A stretch of DNA of 64,000 nt, taken from Tulasnella sp. 424. Taxonomy: Eukaryota; Basidiomycota; Agaricomycetes; Cantharellales; Tulasnellaceae. Positions 12,824 through 22,765 of this stretch are shown here, piece after piece; positions within the stretch are counted from its first letter, which is position 1, and each line of letters opens with the position of its first letter. The notes below the pieces were generated by a model. The model worked only from the letters and a program-made list of their open reading frames with translations. It was not told where the DNA came from and made no database searches. The translations under genes were made by a program, and so were the position numbers. The stretch is taken from the NCBI GenBank assembly GCA_019633425.1, contig WSUB01000017.1, forward strand, positions 310,001 through 374,000, read 5' to 3'.

Positions 12824-13425
12824 CCCGTTTTTCTTCCGGACTTGATCCCCTTTTACAATATTCTTCAACTTTATCTTTCATGTGGATAACGTCTTTTATT
12901 TACGACCCATTCTTCATCCTTCAACCCTTTTACACACTTTTTACCCTCCCCTTGAACATTTTATTCTCACCCAGCACCGGCATGTAATCTCGTCTCATAT
13001 ATACATCCGCCCTCCATCCTCGCTACTCCCCTCTGCATCATCACCGCCGATTATGCCCCTTCTTTATCTCTCTTTGCATAGTATATTACTCTGCATGTAG
13101 CATCGTGATCTATTTTCTGATCTGTTGCCAATTCTATATGCTCTCTAAGCACATCCAAGTACAGCGTTTACCGACCGCGTGAAATGATTTTCATGTTTCA
13201 AACGAGGGCGATGTTACCTCGGCCGACAGCCACGGCAGCGCGGCATGCCACGTGACGTGCCCTGCAATGCACTCGCAGAACTGACCTCGATGTTTCTCGT
13301 GCCTGCTTCCTTATCGTTCGGATCCGCATCACTTGTGGTCATGAACTAACATGCAGCCAGTGACGGCCTTGCAATTGGCTTGATTTCCCCCCGACCAGCC
13401 GTCAACCTTCGAATTCCCTCCCACA
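12824..13425. other. intergenic, with P450 upstream region at right
   Basis: The left part is T-rich 3' flank of the serine-rich gene. From about 13165 the sequence matches the upstream region of the second P450 gene (22480-22765) and an orphan block at 16148-16250. The shared core runs from a GAGGGCGA tract through GTTACCTCGG to CATGCCACGT. No gene was seen. Confidence 0.6.
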
Positions 13426-15860
13426 ATGCAACACATCTTGGAGGAACTTAACTCTGCGTCCCGATCAACTAAAGTGGCTCTAGCCGCTGCGACAGCCACC
13501 TCGGCAGCATACCTGGCATACAATCATTTCTCTCCAAGTTCTCCACCGTCTAGCATCCCTTCTCTGAGAGGTCCCCCGTCCACATCACTAATATCCGGAA
13601 ACCTCTTCCTGATCTTCGATCCCGACATCGACCAGCTCGAACAATGGCTGAAGGAATACGGAAATGTCTTCGCTATGCCAGCTTTGTTCGGCGCAAAGGG
13701 CGTTTATCTTGCGGATCCCAAGGCTGTGGCCGAGGTAACCAACCGGGTCAATGCGTTTCCCAAACCACCTGCTTTGAATGCTGCAATTACGAGGTTGACT
13801 GGACCGGGTTTGTCACCAGTGGAAGGAGATGTCCATAAGCGTCAGGTGAGAGCCTTCGTGAGCGCCCCGATAAGCATAGGAATCTAAGTAATGATTATCG
13901 CTTTTCTCAGAGACGAATAATAGTAAGTTTTAGCCTGATTATCATTCGCCAAAGTCGAAATGTCTGGCTGATCTGTGGCAACCTCTTCGTATACAGCAAC
14001 CTGCGTTCAGCCCGGCACAAATCAAACAGATGACACCAGCATTCGTAGCAAAGACCCAAGAGGTCTGTCGCTCCACTTATTTACACCCCAAATAGAAGCT
14101 CAATTCTTTTCACCCCCCGAACAGCTCAAGTCTATTTGGATGTCTCAGTGTTCTGGTGGACCCACGACCATCAACGTCTTGCAATGGCTGGACAATCTTA
14201 CCCTCGATATCATAGGAGAGACTGGTAGGTAGGCGAAACCATAACGGCAATAAACCGGATTCACTCACTATTTTCCTACAGCTTTGGGCTATAGTTTCGA
14301 TTCATTGCATGGATCTGCTAATGAGTTGAACAAGGCATTCGACGACCTTCTTGGGGAGACAGCTCTGGCGGACCCCCTGCGTATTATCGCAGGGATATTC
14401 CCGTCCGTAGCAAAGCTGGTAAGGTCTTTCCCTGCCCTTGCCAAATGCATATGAAACTGGGTACTTCTACCTGCCCTTACCTTACAGCCTCTAAAAAGTA
14501 ATCAAGTCACAGCGAACGCCCGGGCCGTTCTTCAAAAAGTGGGACAGGAAATAGTTGATGCAAAAAAGAAGGAACTGGAAAATCTCCCCGAGGGGGTGGC
14601 TGATGAACTACTTGGGAAAGACCTTTTGAGCGTCATGATCCAAAGCAACATGAAAGAAGCAGCTTCACAAAGGATGACAAACGAAGAGGTGGTAGCACGT
14701 ATGTCGCCTTTCTTGCTGGGTCATATGTTATTCCTCGATCGCATGCGCACTAATGTGAACGTCGCCGCAGAGATCGCCACATTCGCCATCGCGGGTCGCG
14801 ACACGACAGCATCTTCCACCTCTTGGACTCTTTATGCATTGGCCAAGAACCCAGAAATTCAACGAAAGCTTCAAGAAGAGCTCCTCGCTTTCCCTCATGA
14901 CAGCCCAACTCTCGACGATCTGAACAGCATGAAGTACTTGGAATGGGTTATAAATGAGTCATTGAGACGGCATCCTGCTGCGCATGCGATGCAGAGAACA
15001 CCGGTTAAGGACGAAGTTATTCCCTTAAGCGAACCCATAGTCGATAGGAGTGGGAAGGAGATCAATGAAATTATGTAAGCTGTTTTGAGGGCATTGTTTT
15101 AATGTCAGAAGCTAATCACGTCGTCAGATTGAAAGCAGGCGAATCGATCTTCATCAGCATGGCCGCGTTCAATTGGAGCACCAAGTATTGGGGTCCAGAT
15201 GCTCATGAATTCAAGTGCGTTTGACAACTCCTCCTTTTCAAAAGAGCCCGCGGGTATTTACCTGACCCTTATAGACCTGAGCGTTGGGCAAACCCACCAG
15301 AAGAATCATCCGTTATTCCTCACGTGTACGCGAATCTCATATCGTTCCTCGCTGGACCGAGAGCATGCATTGGATGGAAATTTGCTTTAGCCGAGTGCGT
15401 CTCCACTATCTCGTGACTTCATACAGGGCTCTAACGAAGCTTTTCCACACCGCTGCAATCTGGGCAGACTAAAGGCCATCCTATTCGTGCTCCTCCGCGC
15501 GTTCGACTTTGAGATCGATCCCCAAATGAATGTCAAGACGAAATCTGTGTACGTCATTATCCCATCGCAGGCATTTAACGGGACATCTTAAGACTAATAA
15601 CTTGGCGTGTCACAGCATTGCCACTAGACCGATGGTCGTGGGACAGGAAACTCTTGGAACGCGGTTACCATTGATTGTGAAAGCGAAGGGTTTGAGGGTA
15701 GAATAGGCAGTCCCTTCCGCTATCCATCCGTTTGTAGACGATTATCACACATTGCAGAAAGTTACAACTCATGTCAGAGTATCCTTGGGGACTCGAGGTC
15801 TGCCCAAGCAGACCCCTTCTTGTCGTCGGACGGCGATATTAAAGGCTTGCAGTTTGCTGC
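13165..15860 (+). repeat. segmental duplication block, P450 unit copy A
   Basis: Upstream block, all exons and introns, and about 150 nt of 3' flank match 22480-25165 in the same orientation, with substitutions and small intron indels only. Confidence 0.8.
13426..15706 (+). CDS. cytochrome P450 monooxygenase, tandem copy A
   Basis: Eleven exons: 13426-13845, 13911-13922, 13997-14062, 14125-14224, 14282-14418, 14488-14698, 14771-15074, 15128-15214, 15275-15394, 15468-15548, 15616-15706. All phases agree, giving 542 aa. The N-terminus has a short hydrophobic anchor (about 20-35) followed by a Pro-rich hinge. The C-helix region reads HKRQRRIIQPAF, with RRII encoded by a 12-nt exon. The I-helix oxygen-binding motif is AGRDTT (323-328), the K-helix is ESLR (378-381), and the haem loop is FLAGPRACIG with Cys477 as axial ligand. 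The class is a microsomal (ER) P450 that takes electrons from NADPH-P450 reductase. Substrate and CYP family are not identifiable by eye. Copy B (22766-25032) has the same exon map. Confidence 0.92.
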
Positions 15861-16605
15861 CAGACGTTTCCCCTAGGGTATACGTGTCAGAATCACTGAT
15901 CACATCGGGAGTAATACCTAATTATCGCCGTCTATAACGGGAAAGCGCAATTTGAGACCCTCCAGCATAACCTCACTGAAATCCTCTTCCCCAACACTTT
16001 CGAGTGCAGGCCGAAGAGCGTTGGCCAAAACTTCGCCTGCGGCTGAAAAAATTGTTTGGTAATCGTTCAGAAATTCCATCATGTCAATGGCCATCTCGAT
16101 CAGCTTGTCATCCTTGCTGCCAGATTCTTGGGCTTTGCGCCAAGCTTAGGTTTTTTTTAACGATCGCCGGCGAGTCGATCCAAACTTGGTGATGATTCGA
16201 GGGCGACGTTACCTCGGTCGCATCGCTTCATGCCACGTCCTTACGCGCCAAACCCACTAGCTCCTACTCTTGATCATCATGCTAAAACATATTAAGTAGA
16301 GAATATATTGCAATTGAAGATCCGCGATCAGCATTGGTCAGGCACGATCTTCAGCTGCAAGAAGGTTCTCGCTGTCGAGACATGTGCATTTCGTTGCCTG
16401 CTTAGACCATCCTGCGCACGTGACTCTATCCCTAATGTTCCAGTTAGATTGCTTACGCGCACCCAGTGACTCGACATCCAGGTAGCTCTCAAACGCATTC
16501 CATTACTCATAGATCATGCACGGCCTGCCACAACTAGTCGATAGGTGTGCAGACGATTTCATCAGTTCGTTTCATCACAATTGGGTGCCCGACGAATCTG
16601 GGTAA
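15707..16605. other. intergenic between P450 A and F-box A
   Basis: The first 150-200 nt match the 3' flank of P450 B. At 16148-16250 is a third copy of the P450 upstream block with no P450 after it. From about 16510 the sequence matches the region upstream of F-box B (from about 19812). No coding region was seen in between. Confidence 0.6.
16148..16250 (+). promoter_or_regulatory. orphan copy of the P450 upstream block
   Basis: The stretch starting TTTTTAACGATCGCCGGCGA and running through GGTGATGATT, GAGGGCGACGTTACCTCGG and CATGCCACGTCC closely matches 22480-22590, upstream of P450 B. Its right half matches 13203-13253, upstream of P450 A. Conservation between the three copies suggests a shared control region or shared duplication ancestry. 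No P450 follows this copy; the next gene is F-box A. Confidence 0.6.
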
Positions 16606-19025
16606 ATGGTCTGGGGTGTGGGGCACAGAACGCGGCTGATATTTGGATTTTCACATAGAGCTAAATATGACTATCAATATGGCGAAGCAATTTTGAAGCA
16701 CCTTGGCGACTTTGAAACCAGGTTTAGAGCGGAAGTTCGTCATAGAATCGCATCTTGCCTGCGCCAAAGAAACGCTTGCGTGCCTATATCCAAACTTCCC
16801 CCAGAGCTGCTCCAGCTCATATTCCACCTCATTCTTGTCACCTCCTCTGGTAACAGAGCACGCGGATATATCCGGACGATGGTCATCCTCCCCTCGGTCT
16901 CATGGGGATGGCGTGCTCTCCTTCATAGGAGTCCCTTTTTGTGGGGGTATACGACTTCATTGGATCCTCCGGAGTTCATATCAAAGGCTTTCGAGAACTC
17001 AAAAGAGGCGCCACTCCACCTAAAATACTCAAGGAGGGGGAGAGATGGATCTCCGCCGGTGTTCCTTGACAAAATGTTCCGCCACCTTCACCGCTTGGAA
17101 TCCATAACAATCCACAACCCAACGCACGAGGTCTTCGCAAAGTACTTTACCTCCAGAGCCCCCTTGCTCAAGAGGATGGCCCTGTGCGAAAGGGCCGAGC
17201 GGGAGCCGCATGACCTCGCCTTTCCCTTCAGCGGATCGTTGCCATTTTTGGAGGAGCTACAGATCCGGGAGTGGCGAGACATTGAATGGAAAGAGGTTCA
17301 GTTCGGCCAACTGCGCGTAGTGGATATTGGCTTTTGCGGAAGCCTCGATATTTCCCTGATACTTCACCTCATCCAGGAGAACCAACACCTGGAGATCCTG
17401 AGGCTGGACTCCATCCTATTCACTTCCTCCACATCTTTCACGCAGAGTAATACCCCTGTCGTTCTATCACATCTCAAGGCTTTAACCTTGAGTAAGCTGG
17501 CGTTTGCCAATCCCAGCAAAGTCCATTCCCACCACCCCACTCTCCACATCCTGCGTCACATACGCTTTCCTTCCTGCACCAAATTCGCCATACATACGTC
17601 CATAGAGTCGGAGCCGACCGTCGATCATACGGACCTCCGGAGCGTGTTGCCTAGTCCACTGGACATCTTGGCTCATCCATCCCTGAACAACCCTCAAACA
17701 TCGCAAACCAGGAGGGGATATCTGACAGCGGCTTTTTCGGACCACGGCCTATCCATTACTGTGGACGAGGAGCCTGGGTGCGAATTCGAATACGAAGTCA
17801 GGCTCAACAATACCCCGCGGAGCATCACTAGGCGCTGGTTAAAGAGCGCGCTCGAAGACAGGCCGGGCGTAACGCTACAAAGATTCAAGTTACACGTCTT
17901 CATCGAGGAATATAGTCATATGGATGACATTGTCGCCTTCCAGGGCTCGAAGGCGGTCACGCGGCTTTCCGTGGGGATTAGTGCTGAGCACCTTCGGGAA
18001 GAAGTCGAGAGGAGACTCCTACAGATATTAGCAACGCCATGCTCTTCGGCTTCGGGAACCACCGTGATGGTCTTTCCGGGGCTGTTGGAGGTGGAATTCG
18101 AAGGATGGGACGGCCGAGGTGGAGCTGTCCTGGAGATGATCAGAAATCGGTTTGGCACACCGGGAGTTGAAGCGCTTCGACCCGATGTTATAACTATCAA
18201 TTACACTTACTGGAGCCAGGACGTTCAGTGGGATAGCTTGGACGATATTCGCGAGCTTATCGGCTTCAAGGCCATACACTTCGGGGCTATTGACCGTTGG
18301 CCATCGTGGCCAGCCAGGTCGGGATCACCCGAGTCTTGGTGGCCCCCTTCGGACGAAGGCCAAGATGACAATTGGGGCGTCGTCAGTGAAGATGGATGGA
18401 ACTGGGATTAAGCAGCGGGGTCGCATGGTGTTTAGGAAGAAGAATGAGCATCGTCAGGGGGCTCTGAAACGGACGACAATCAGGTTACATAGCGCTCCTA
18501 AGTCACTGCGGTGTGCTGTATTGGTTCCGGCCTTTTTTGTGTAGATTAAGTCTAGGTTACAGCGGGGCTAGGTGTGACCAAATATGATATACTAGCCGGA
18601 AGCTCGCTCGCCGCGAAACGCCTGAGTGAAGTCAAGCCTCGAGGTACCGAGAGGGTCCCAACGACCCAACTCATGGACACCGCACGAACACAAAAAGACA
18701 GCGAATCCCAAGTTTTCATCTGCTTTTAAAACTTATGTATAAAATTCTCACAAAATCACATAAGTTGATCAAATGGGGTTGACCCAGGTCAATACCTGAG
18801 CATGCATGCGCACATGGGACGGAGACACAGAGACAGATACAACAAAAGAAAGAGAAAACAGAGAGGAGAAAAGGAGAAAAGGAGAATAAAAGAAGAAAGA
18901 AAACCCGCTGATACCACAGAGACTATGATCGGGGCGTGTGCGGTACCGGCTCCTTGGCGGCCTCGTTGAACACGGTAGCGTCAAGCTACATTAAAGTTTA
19001 CGGTAGCTCTAAGCATGTTATCGTA
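16510..19025 (+). repeat. segmental duplication block, F-box unit copy A
   Basis: Matches about 19812-22475 including roughly 95 nt upstream of the ATG and 600 nt downstream of the stop. Confidence 0.8.
16606..18411 (+). CDS. F-box protein, tandem copy A
   Basis: A single uninterrupted 601-aa reading frame. An N-terminal helical segment (about 25-58) leads into an F-box, 'VPISKLPPELLQLIFH' (about 59-74). The rest is a leucine-rich, irregular repeat-like region of the kind found in the large Agaricomycete F-box families ('ESITIHNP', 'LEELQIREW', 'LEILRLDS'). F-box proteins bind Skp1 through the F-box and present targets to the SCF ubiquitin ligase; the target here is unknown. The start at 16606 is the first ATG of the frame and its surroundings are conserved in copy B (19907). 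The lack of introns contrasts with the neighbours and suits a recently expanded family. Confidence 0.85.
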   Translation: MVWGVGHRTRLIFGFSHRAKYDYQYGEAILKHLGDFETRFRAEVRHRIASCLRQRNACVPISKLPPELLQLIFHLILVTSSGNRARGYIRTMVILPSVSWGWRALLHRSPFLWGYTTSLDPPEFISKAFENSKEAPLHLKYSRRGRDGSPPVFLDKMFRHLHRLESITIHNPTHEVFAKYFTSRAPLLKRMALCERAEREPHDLAFPFSGSLPFLEELQIREWRDIEWKEVQFGQLRVVDIGFCGSLDISLILHLIQENQHLEILRLDSILFTSSTSFTQSNTPVVLSHLKALTLSKLAFANPSKVHSHHPTLHILRHIRFPSCTKFAIHTSIESEPTVDHTDLRSVLPSPLDILAHPSLNNPQTSQTRRGYLTAAFSDHGLSITVDEEPGCEFEYEVRLNNTPRSITRRWLKSALEDRPGVTLQRFKLHVFIEEYSHMDDIVAFQGSKAVTRLSVGISAEHLREEVERRLLQILATPCSSASGTTVMVFPGLLEVEFEGWDGRGGAVLEMIRNRFGTPGVEALRPDVITINYTYWSQDVQWDSLDDIRELIGFKAIHFGAIDRWPSWPARSGSPESWWPPSDEGQDDNWGVVSEDGWNWD

Positions 19026-19906
19026 TAAGATAAGATACGTAGGTAAATCCATTTGAATCGATTCTGAACACGCGGAAACCGTTGAGGAGTTTGCTGCGTT
19101 GTACTACTGTGTACTTTTAAGGCATGAAACGACGCCGATACGGCACCACAGATTTGGGAAGGACTGCCTGGACTAAATAAAGGGTCCCATTGATCTATCT
19201 TAGAATGGCAGGCCCTTGGGTACATTGGGGCACATATGCCGAATACGCCTCCACCGGCAGCAAGAGTCGGACGGATACCCATGCCAAAGATCTAGAGTTA
19301 CGACAGCATAAACGCCGTCCACCCGGGCAATACACGACCTCGAGCCTTGGTCATATGGTGTATCAATCGACAAAGGGGGGACTGGTGCTTGTCAATGTAA
19401 ATGCCGGTCAGTCAAATGGGTGGGGTCAGAGTGGGTTTTAATTGACCCAACTGACCCCCGTTTTGACCTTGTTTTGACCCATTTGACCCTCACCGAAGCT
19501 CCGGCTCGACACGCCAATCCCCCAGTAAAGTTCGGTTTATGTATCAATGTATACAGTGAGAATATACTATATATCTTCGTCCTCGTCTTCATCATTCAAC
19601 AGCTCCCATATTTCTGCCACTCGAGCTGTATTCCGCTTCCTCCTTCCCAAAACAGCTCGGACATTTTCGATTATCGAATATTCAGACACTGACCTCTTTT
19701 TGACCTCTACCCAAGCTCGCTGACCAATTGACTTTCGGTTGACCCCAATTGACTGACCCATTTTGAATTGACCCCGACATCGCTGGCTCTCTTACGCCTT
19801 TCATTGTTCCAAGGTCATGTACAGCCTACCACAGCTCATAAATATGTGTGCAAACGTTTTCATCAGTTCGTTTCATCACAAGTGGGTGCCCGACGAATCC
19901 GGGTAA
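18412..19906. other. spacer between the two F-box copies
   Basis: The left part (to about 19025) is the 3' flank of F-box A and matches the 3' flank of F-box B (21884-22475), including the phrase GAACACGGTAGCGTCAAGCT. An A/G-rich tract lies at 18830-18905. A repeat element with TGACCC motifs occupies about 19405-19780. From about 19812 the sequence matches the region upstream of F-box A. No gene was seen. Confidence 0.6.
19405..19780. repeat. MITE-like insertion with TGACCC-rich inverted ends
   Basis: The left end reads GGTCAGTCAAATGGGTGGGG. The right end, read on the minus strand, gives a closely similar GGTCAGTCAATTGGGGTCA. Multiple TTGACCC/TTTGACC copies sit just inside both ends. The element lies only in the spacer between the F-box duplicates, consistent with an insertion of about 375 bp. 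No ORF or transposase was seen. The exact ends and target-site duplication are uncertain. Confidence 0.45.
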
Positions 19907-21883
19907 ATGGTCTGGGGTGTGGGGCACAGAACGCGGCTGATATTTGGATTTTCACATAGAGCTAAATATGACTATCAATATGGCGAAGCAATTTTGAAGC
20001 ACCTTGGCGACTTTGAAACCAGGTTTAGAGCGGAAGTTCGTCATAGAATCTCATCTTGCCTGCGCCAAAGAAACGCTTGCGTGCCTATATCCAAACTTCC
20101 CCCAGAGCTGCTCCAGCTCATATTCCACTNNNNNNNNNNNNNNNNNNNNNNNNNNNNNNNNNNNNNNNNNNNNNNNNNNNNNNNNNNNNNNNNNNNNNNN
20201 NNNNNNNNNNNNNNNNNNNNNNNNNNNNCATCTTGCCTGCGCCAAAGAAACGCTTGCGTGCCTATATCCAAACTTCCCCCAGAGCTGCTCCAGCTCATAT
20301 TCCACTTCACTCTTATCACTTCCTCTGGTAACAGAGCACGCGGATACATCCGGACGATGGTCAACCTCTGCTCAGTCTCATCGGGATGGCGTGCTCTTCT
20401 CGATGGGAGTCCTTTTTTATGGGGTTATATAACTTCATCAGATCATCCGGAGTTCATATCAAAGGCTTTCGAGAACTCAAAAGAGGCGTCGCTCCACCTG
20501 AAATACTCAAGGAGGGAGAGGAATGGATCTCAGTCGGCGTTCCTTTACCGAATGTTCTGTCACCTCCACCGCTTGGAATCCATAACAATCCACAGCCCAA
20601 CGCACGAGATCTTCGCAAAGTACATTCCTTCTAGAGCCCCCTTGCTCAAGAGGATTACCCTGTGGGGATGGGACCAGCGGGAGCCGCATGATCCCATCAG
20701 TCGCTTCAGCGGATCATGGACATATTTGGAGGAGCTACGTATCCGGGAGTGCCGAAACATTGAATGGAAAGAGGCTCAGTTCGGCCAACTGCGCGTAGTG
20801 GATATTTACTGTTACACAAGCCTCGAGATTTCCCTGATATTTCGCCTCATCCAGGAGAACCAACGCCTGGAGATCCTTGGGCTGGAAGACAGCACATTCA
20901 CTTCCTCTACATCTCTCACGCACAGTAATACCCCCGTTGTTCTATCACATCTCAAGGATTTAACCTTGTGTAACCTAGCGCTTGCCGACCCCGGCGAAGT
21001 CAACAACCATCCCCAACATCCCACTCTCCTCATCCTGCGTCACATACGCTTTCCTTCCTGCTCTAGCTTCATCCTACATACATCCATAGAGTCGGAGTCG
21101 ACCGTCACTCCTGAGGACCTCCAGAGCTTGGTGCCCAGTCCGCTCGACCTCTTGGCTCATCCATCCCTGAGAGACCCTCAAACATCGCAGACCACGAGGG
21201 GGTATCTGAGAGCGACTTTTTTGAACCACCGCCTAATTCTTACTGTGGACCAGGGGCCTGGGTGTGAATTTAGATACGATGTCAGGCTCGACGATACCCC
21301 GCGGAGCATCACTAGGCGCTGGTTAAAGAGCGCGCTCGAAAACAGGCCGGGCGTAGCGCTACACAGATGCATGCTACGCGTCTTCATCGAGGAGCATAGT
21401 CAGATGGATGACCTTGTTGCCTTCCAGGACTCGGAGGCGGTTACGCACCTTTCTGTCGGGATTAGTGGTGAGCACCTTCGGGAAGGAGTCGAGAGGAGAC
21501 TCCTACAGATATTAGCAAAGTCATGCACTTCAGCCTCTGGGGCCACTGTGATGGCCTTTCCAAGGCTGTTGAAGGTAGAATTCGAAGGATGGTCGGGCCG
21601 AGGTGAACCTGTCCTGGAGATGATCAGAAATCGGTTTGGTACACCGGGAGTTGAAGCGCATCGACCCGATGTTATCATTATCAGCTACCGTTACGAGAGC
21701 CAGGAGGTTCGGTGGGATAGCTTGGACGATATTCGCGAACTTCGCGGCTTCAAGGCCGTTCACTTCGGGGCTATTGACCATTGGCCACGGTGGCCGGCGA
21801 GGTCGAGATCACCCGAGTCTTTGTGGCCCCCTTCAAATGGACATTGGGAAGCGGAGCCGCACTTCATCTGGGAAGAGGAATGA
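19907..21883 (+). CDS. F-box protein, tandem copy B (contains an assembly gap)
   Basis: A paralogue of F-box A in the same orientation, with an identical N-terminus (MVWGVGHRTRLIFGF) and the same F-box 'VPISKLPPELLQLIFH'. The body is clearly similar but diverged, and the C-terminus differs (ends HFIWEEE). The frame is interrupted by 99 N at 20130-20228. The 78 nt before the gap (20052-20129) are repeated exactly right after it (20229-20306), so the F-box appears twice. The spacing is 177 nt, so the frame survives. Removing one repeat and the Ns gives about 599 aa, matching copy A, so the duplicated F-box is probably not real. The expected role is as substrate receptor of an SCF ubiquitin ligase. 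Confidence 0.8.
   Translation: MVWGVGHRTRLIFGFSHRAKYDYQYGEAILKHLGDFETRFRAEVRHRISSCLRQRNACVPISKLPPELLQLIFHXXXXXXXXXXXXXXXXXXXXXXXXXXXXXXXXXXSCLRQRNACVPISKLPPELLQLIFHFTLITSSGNRARGYIRTMVNLCSVSSGWRALLDGSPFLWGYITSSDHPEFISKAFENSKEASLHLKYSRRERNGSQSAFLYRMFCHLHRLESITIHSPTHEIFAKYIPSRAPLLKRITLWGWDQREPHDPISRFSGSWTYLEELRIRECRNIEWKEAQFGQLRVVDIYCYTSLEISLIFRLIQENQRLEILGLEDSTFTSSTSLTHSNTPVVLSHLKDLTLCNLALADPGEVNNHPQHPTLLILRHIRFPSCSSFILHTSIESESTVTPEDLQSLVPSPLDLLAHPSLRDPQTSQTTRGYLRATFLNHRLILTVDQGPGCEFRYDVRLDDTPRSITRRWLKSALENRPGVALHRCMLRVFIEEHSQMDDLVAFQDSEAVTHLSVGISGEHLREGVERRLLQILAKSCTSASGATVMAFPRLLKVEFEGWSGRGEPVLEMIRNRFGTPGVEAHRPDVIIISYRYESQEVRWDSLDDIRELRGFKAVHFGAIDHWPRWPARSRSPESLWPPSNGHWEAEPHFIWEEE
20130..20228. 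other. assembly gap (99 N) flanked by a 78-nt exact duplication
   Basis: Ns lie between two identical 78-nt segments (20052-20129 and 20229-20306). The same geometry, 78 nt plus 99 N, occurs at 41245-41421. This suggests unmerged contig overlaps and not missing biology. Confidence 0.85.
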
Positions 21884-22765
21884 GCTCTATCGTCGGAGAG
21901 CGCTGAAACGGACGACGATCAAGTTACATAGCGTCCCTATGTCACGGCGATGCACCGTATGTTGGTTCCCGAGTCTTTTTGTGTAGATCAAGTCTAGGTT
22001 ACAGCTGGTTAGCTATGACCAAATCTATTATACTGGCCGGAAGCTCGCTCGGTTCAGAAGCCGGTACACTGCGAAACGACCCCCAACGACCCAACTCATG
22101 CACACCGCACGAGCGCACAAAAAGAAAATGAACTTCAACTTTTCATTTTAATTTTAAGACTTCTGTATAAATTTTCACAAAATCACATTTTCTTTTAAAA
22201 CTACCAGATTGATCAAACGGGGTTGCTGAGCCCTAAGTCGAGCATGGACGCGCACACGGGACAAAGACACAGACAGAGATACAACAATAGAGAGAGAAAA
22301 CAGAGAAGAAAGAGGAGAGAGAGAGAGAGAAGGAGAATAAAATAAGAAAGAAACCCCACCGATGCCACAAGGACTATGATCGGGGCATGTGCGCTATCGG
22401 CTCTTTAGCAGCCTCGTTGAACACGGTAGCGTCAAGCTACATGAACGCTTAGGTAGTTCGCAGTCCTTTATCGTCTAAGTTTTAACGACCGCCGGCGAAG
22501 TCGATCCGAATTTGGTGATGATTTTCATTTGCAGTTTCGAGGGCGATGTTACCTCGGTTGACGGCCACAGCATCGCTCCATGCCACGTCCTTCAATCCAC
22601 TCGTAGGAATGACGTTAATGCTTCTCGTGCCTTTTTTTCTTATCTTGTTCGGGCCAGCACGTCACTTGTGATCCTTTTGGGAGTGGTCAAATTGCATGCG
22701 GCCAATTTGCAAGGGGACGGCCTTGGCTTGTTTCTCCCCGACTGGCAACCAACCTTCCATTCGAC
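21884..22765. other. F-box B 3' flank joined to P450 B upstream region
   Basis: The left part matches the 3' flank of F-box A (18412-19025) and includes a GA-rich tract with a short (GA)n run near 22316-22330. The right part from 22480 is the P450 upstream block shared with 13165-13425 and 16148-16250. No gene was seen. Confidence 0.6.

Larger units (their letters stand above)
19812..22475 (+). repeat. segmental duplication block, F-box unit copy B
   Basis: Partner of 16510-19025, with the 99-N gap inside. Confidence 0.8.
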
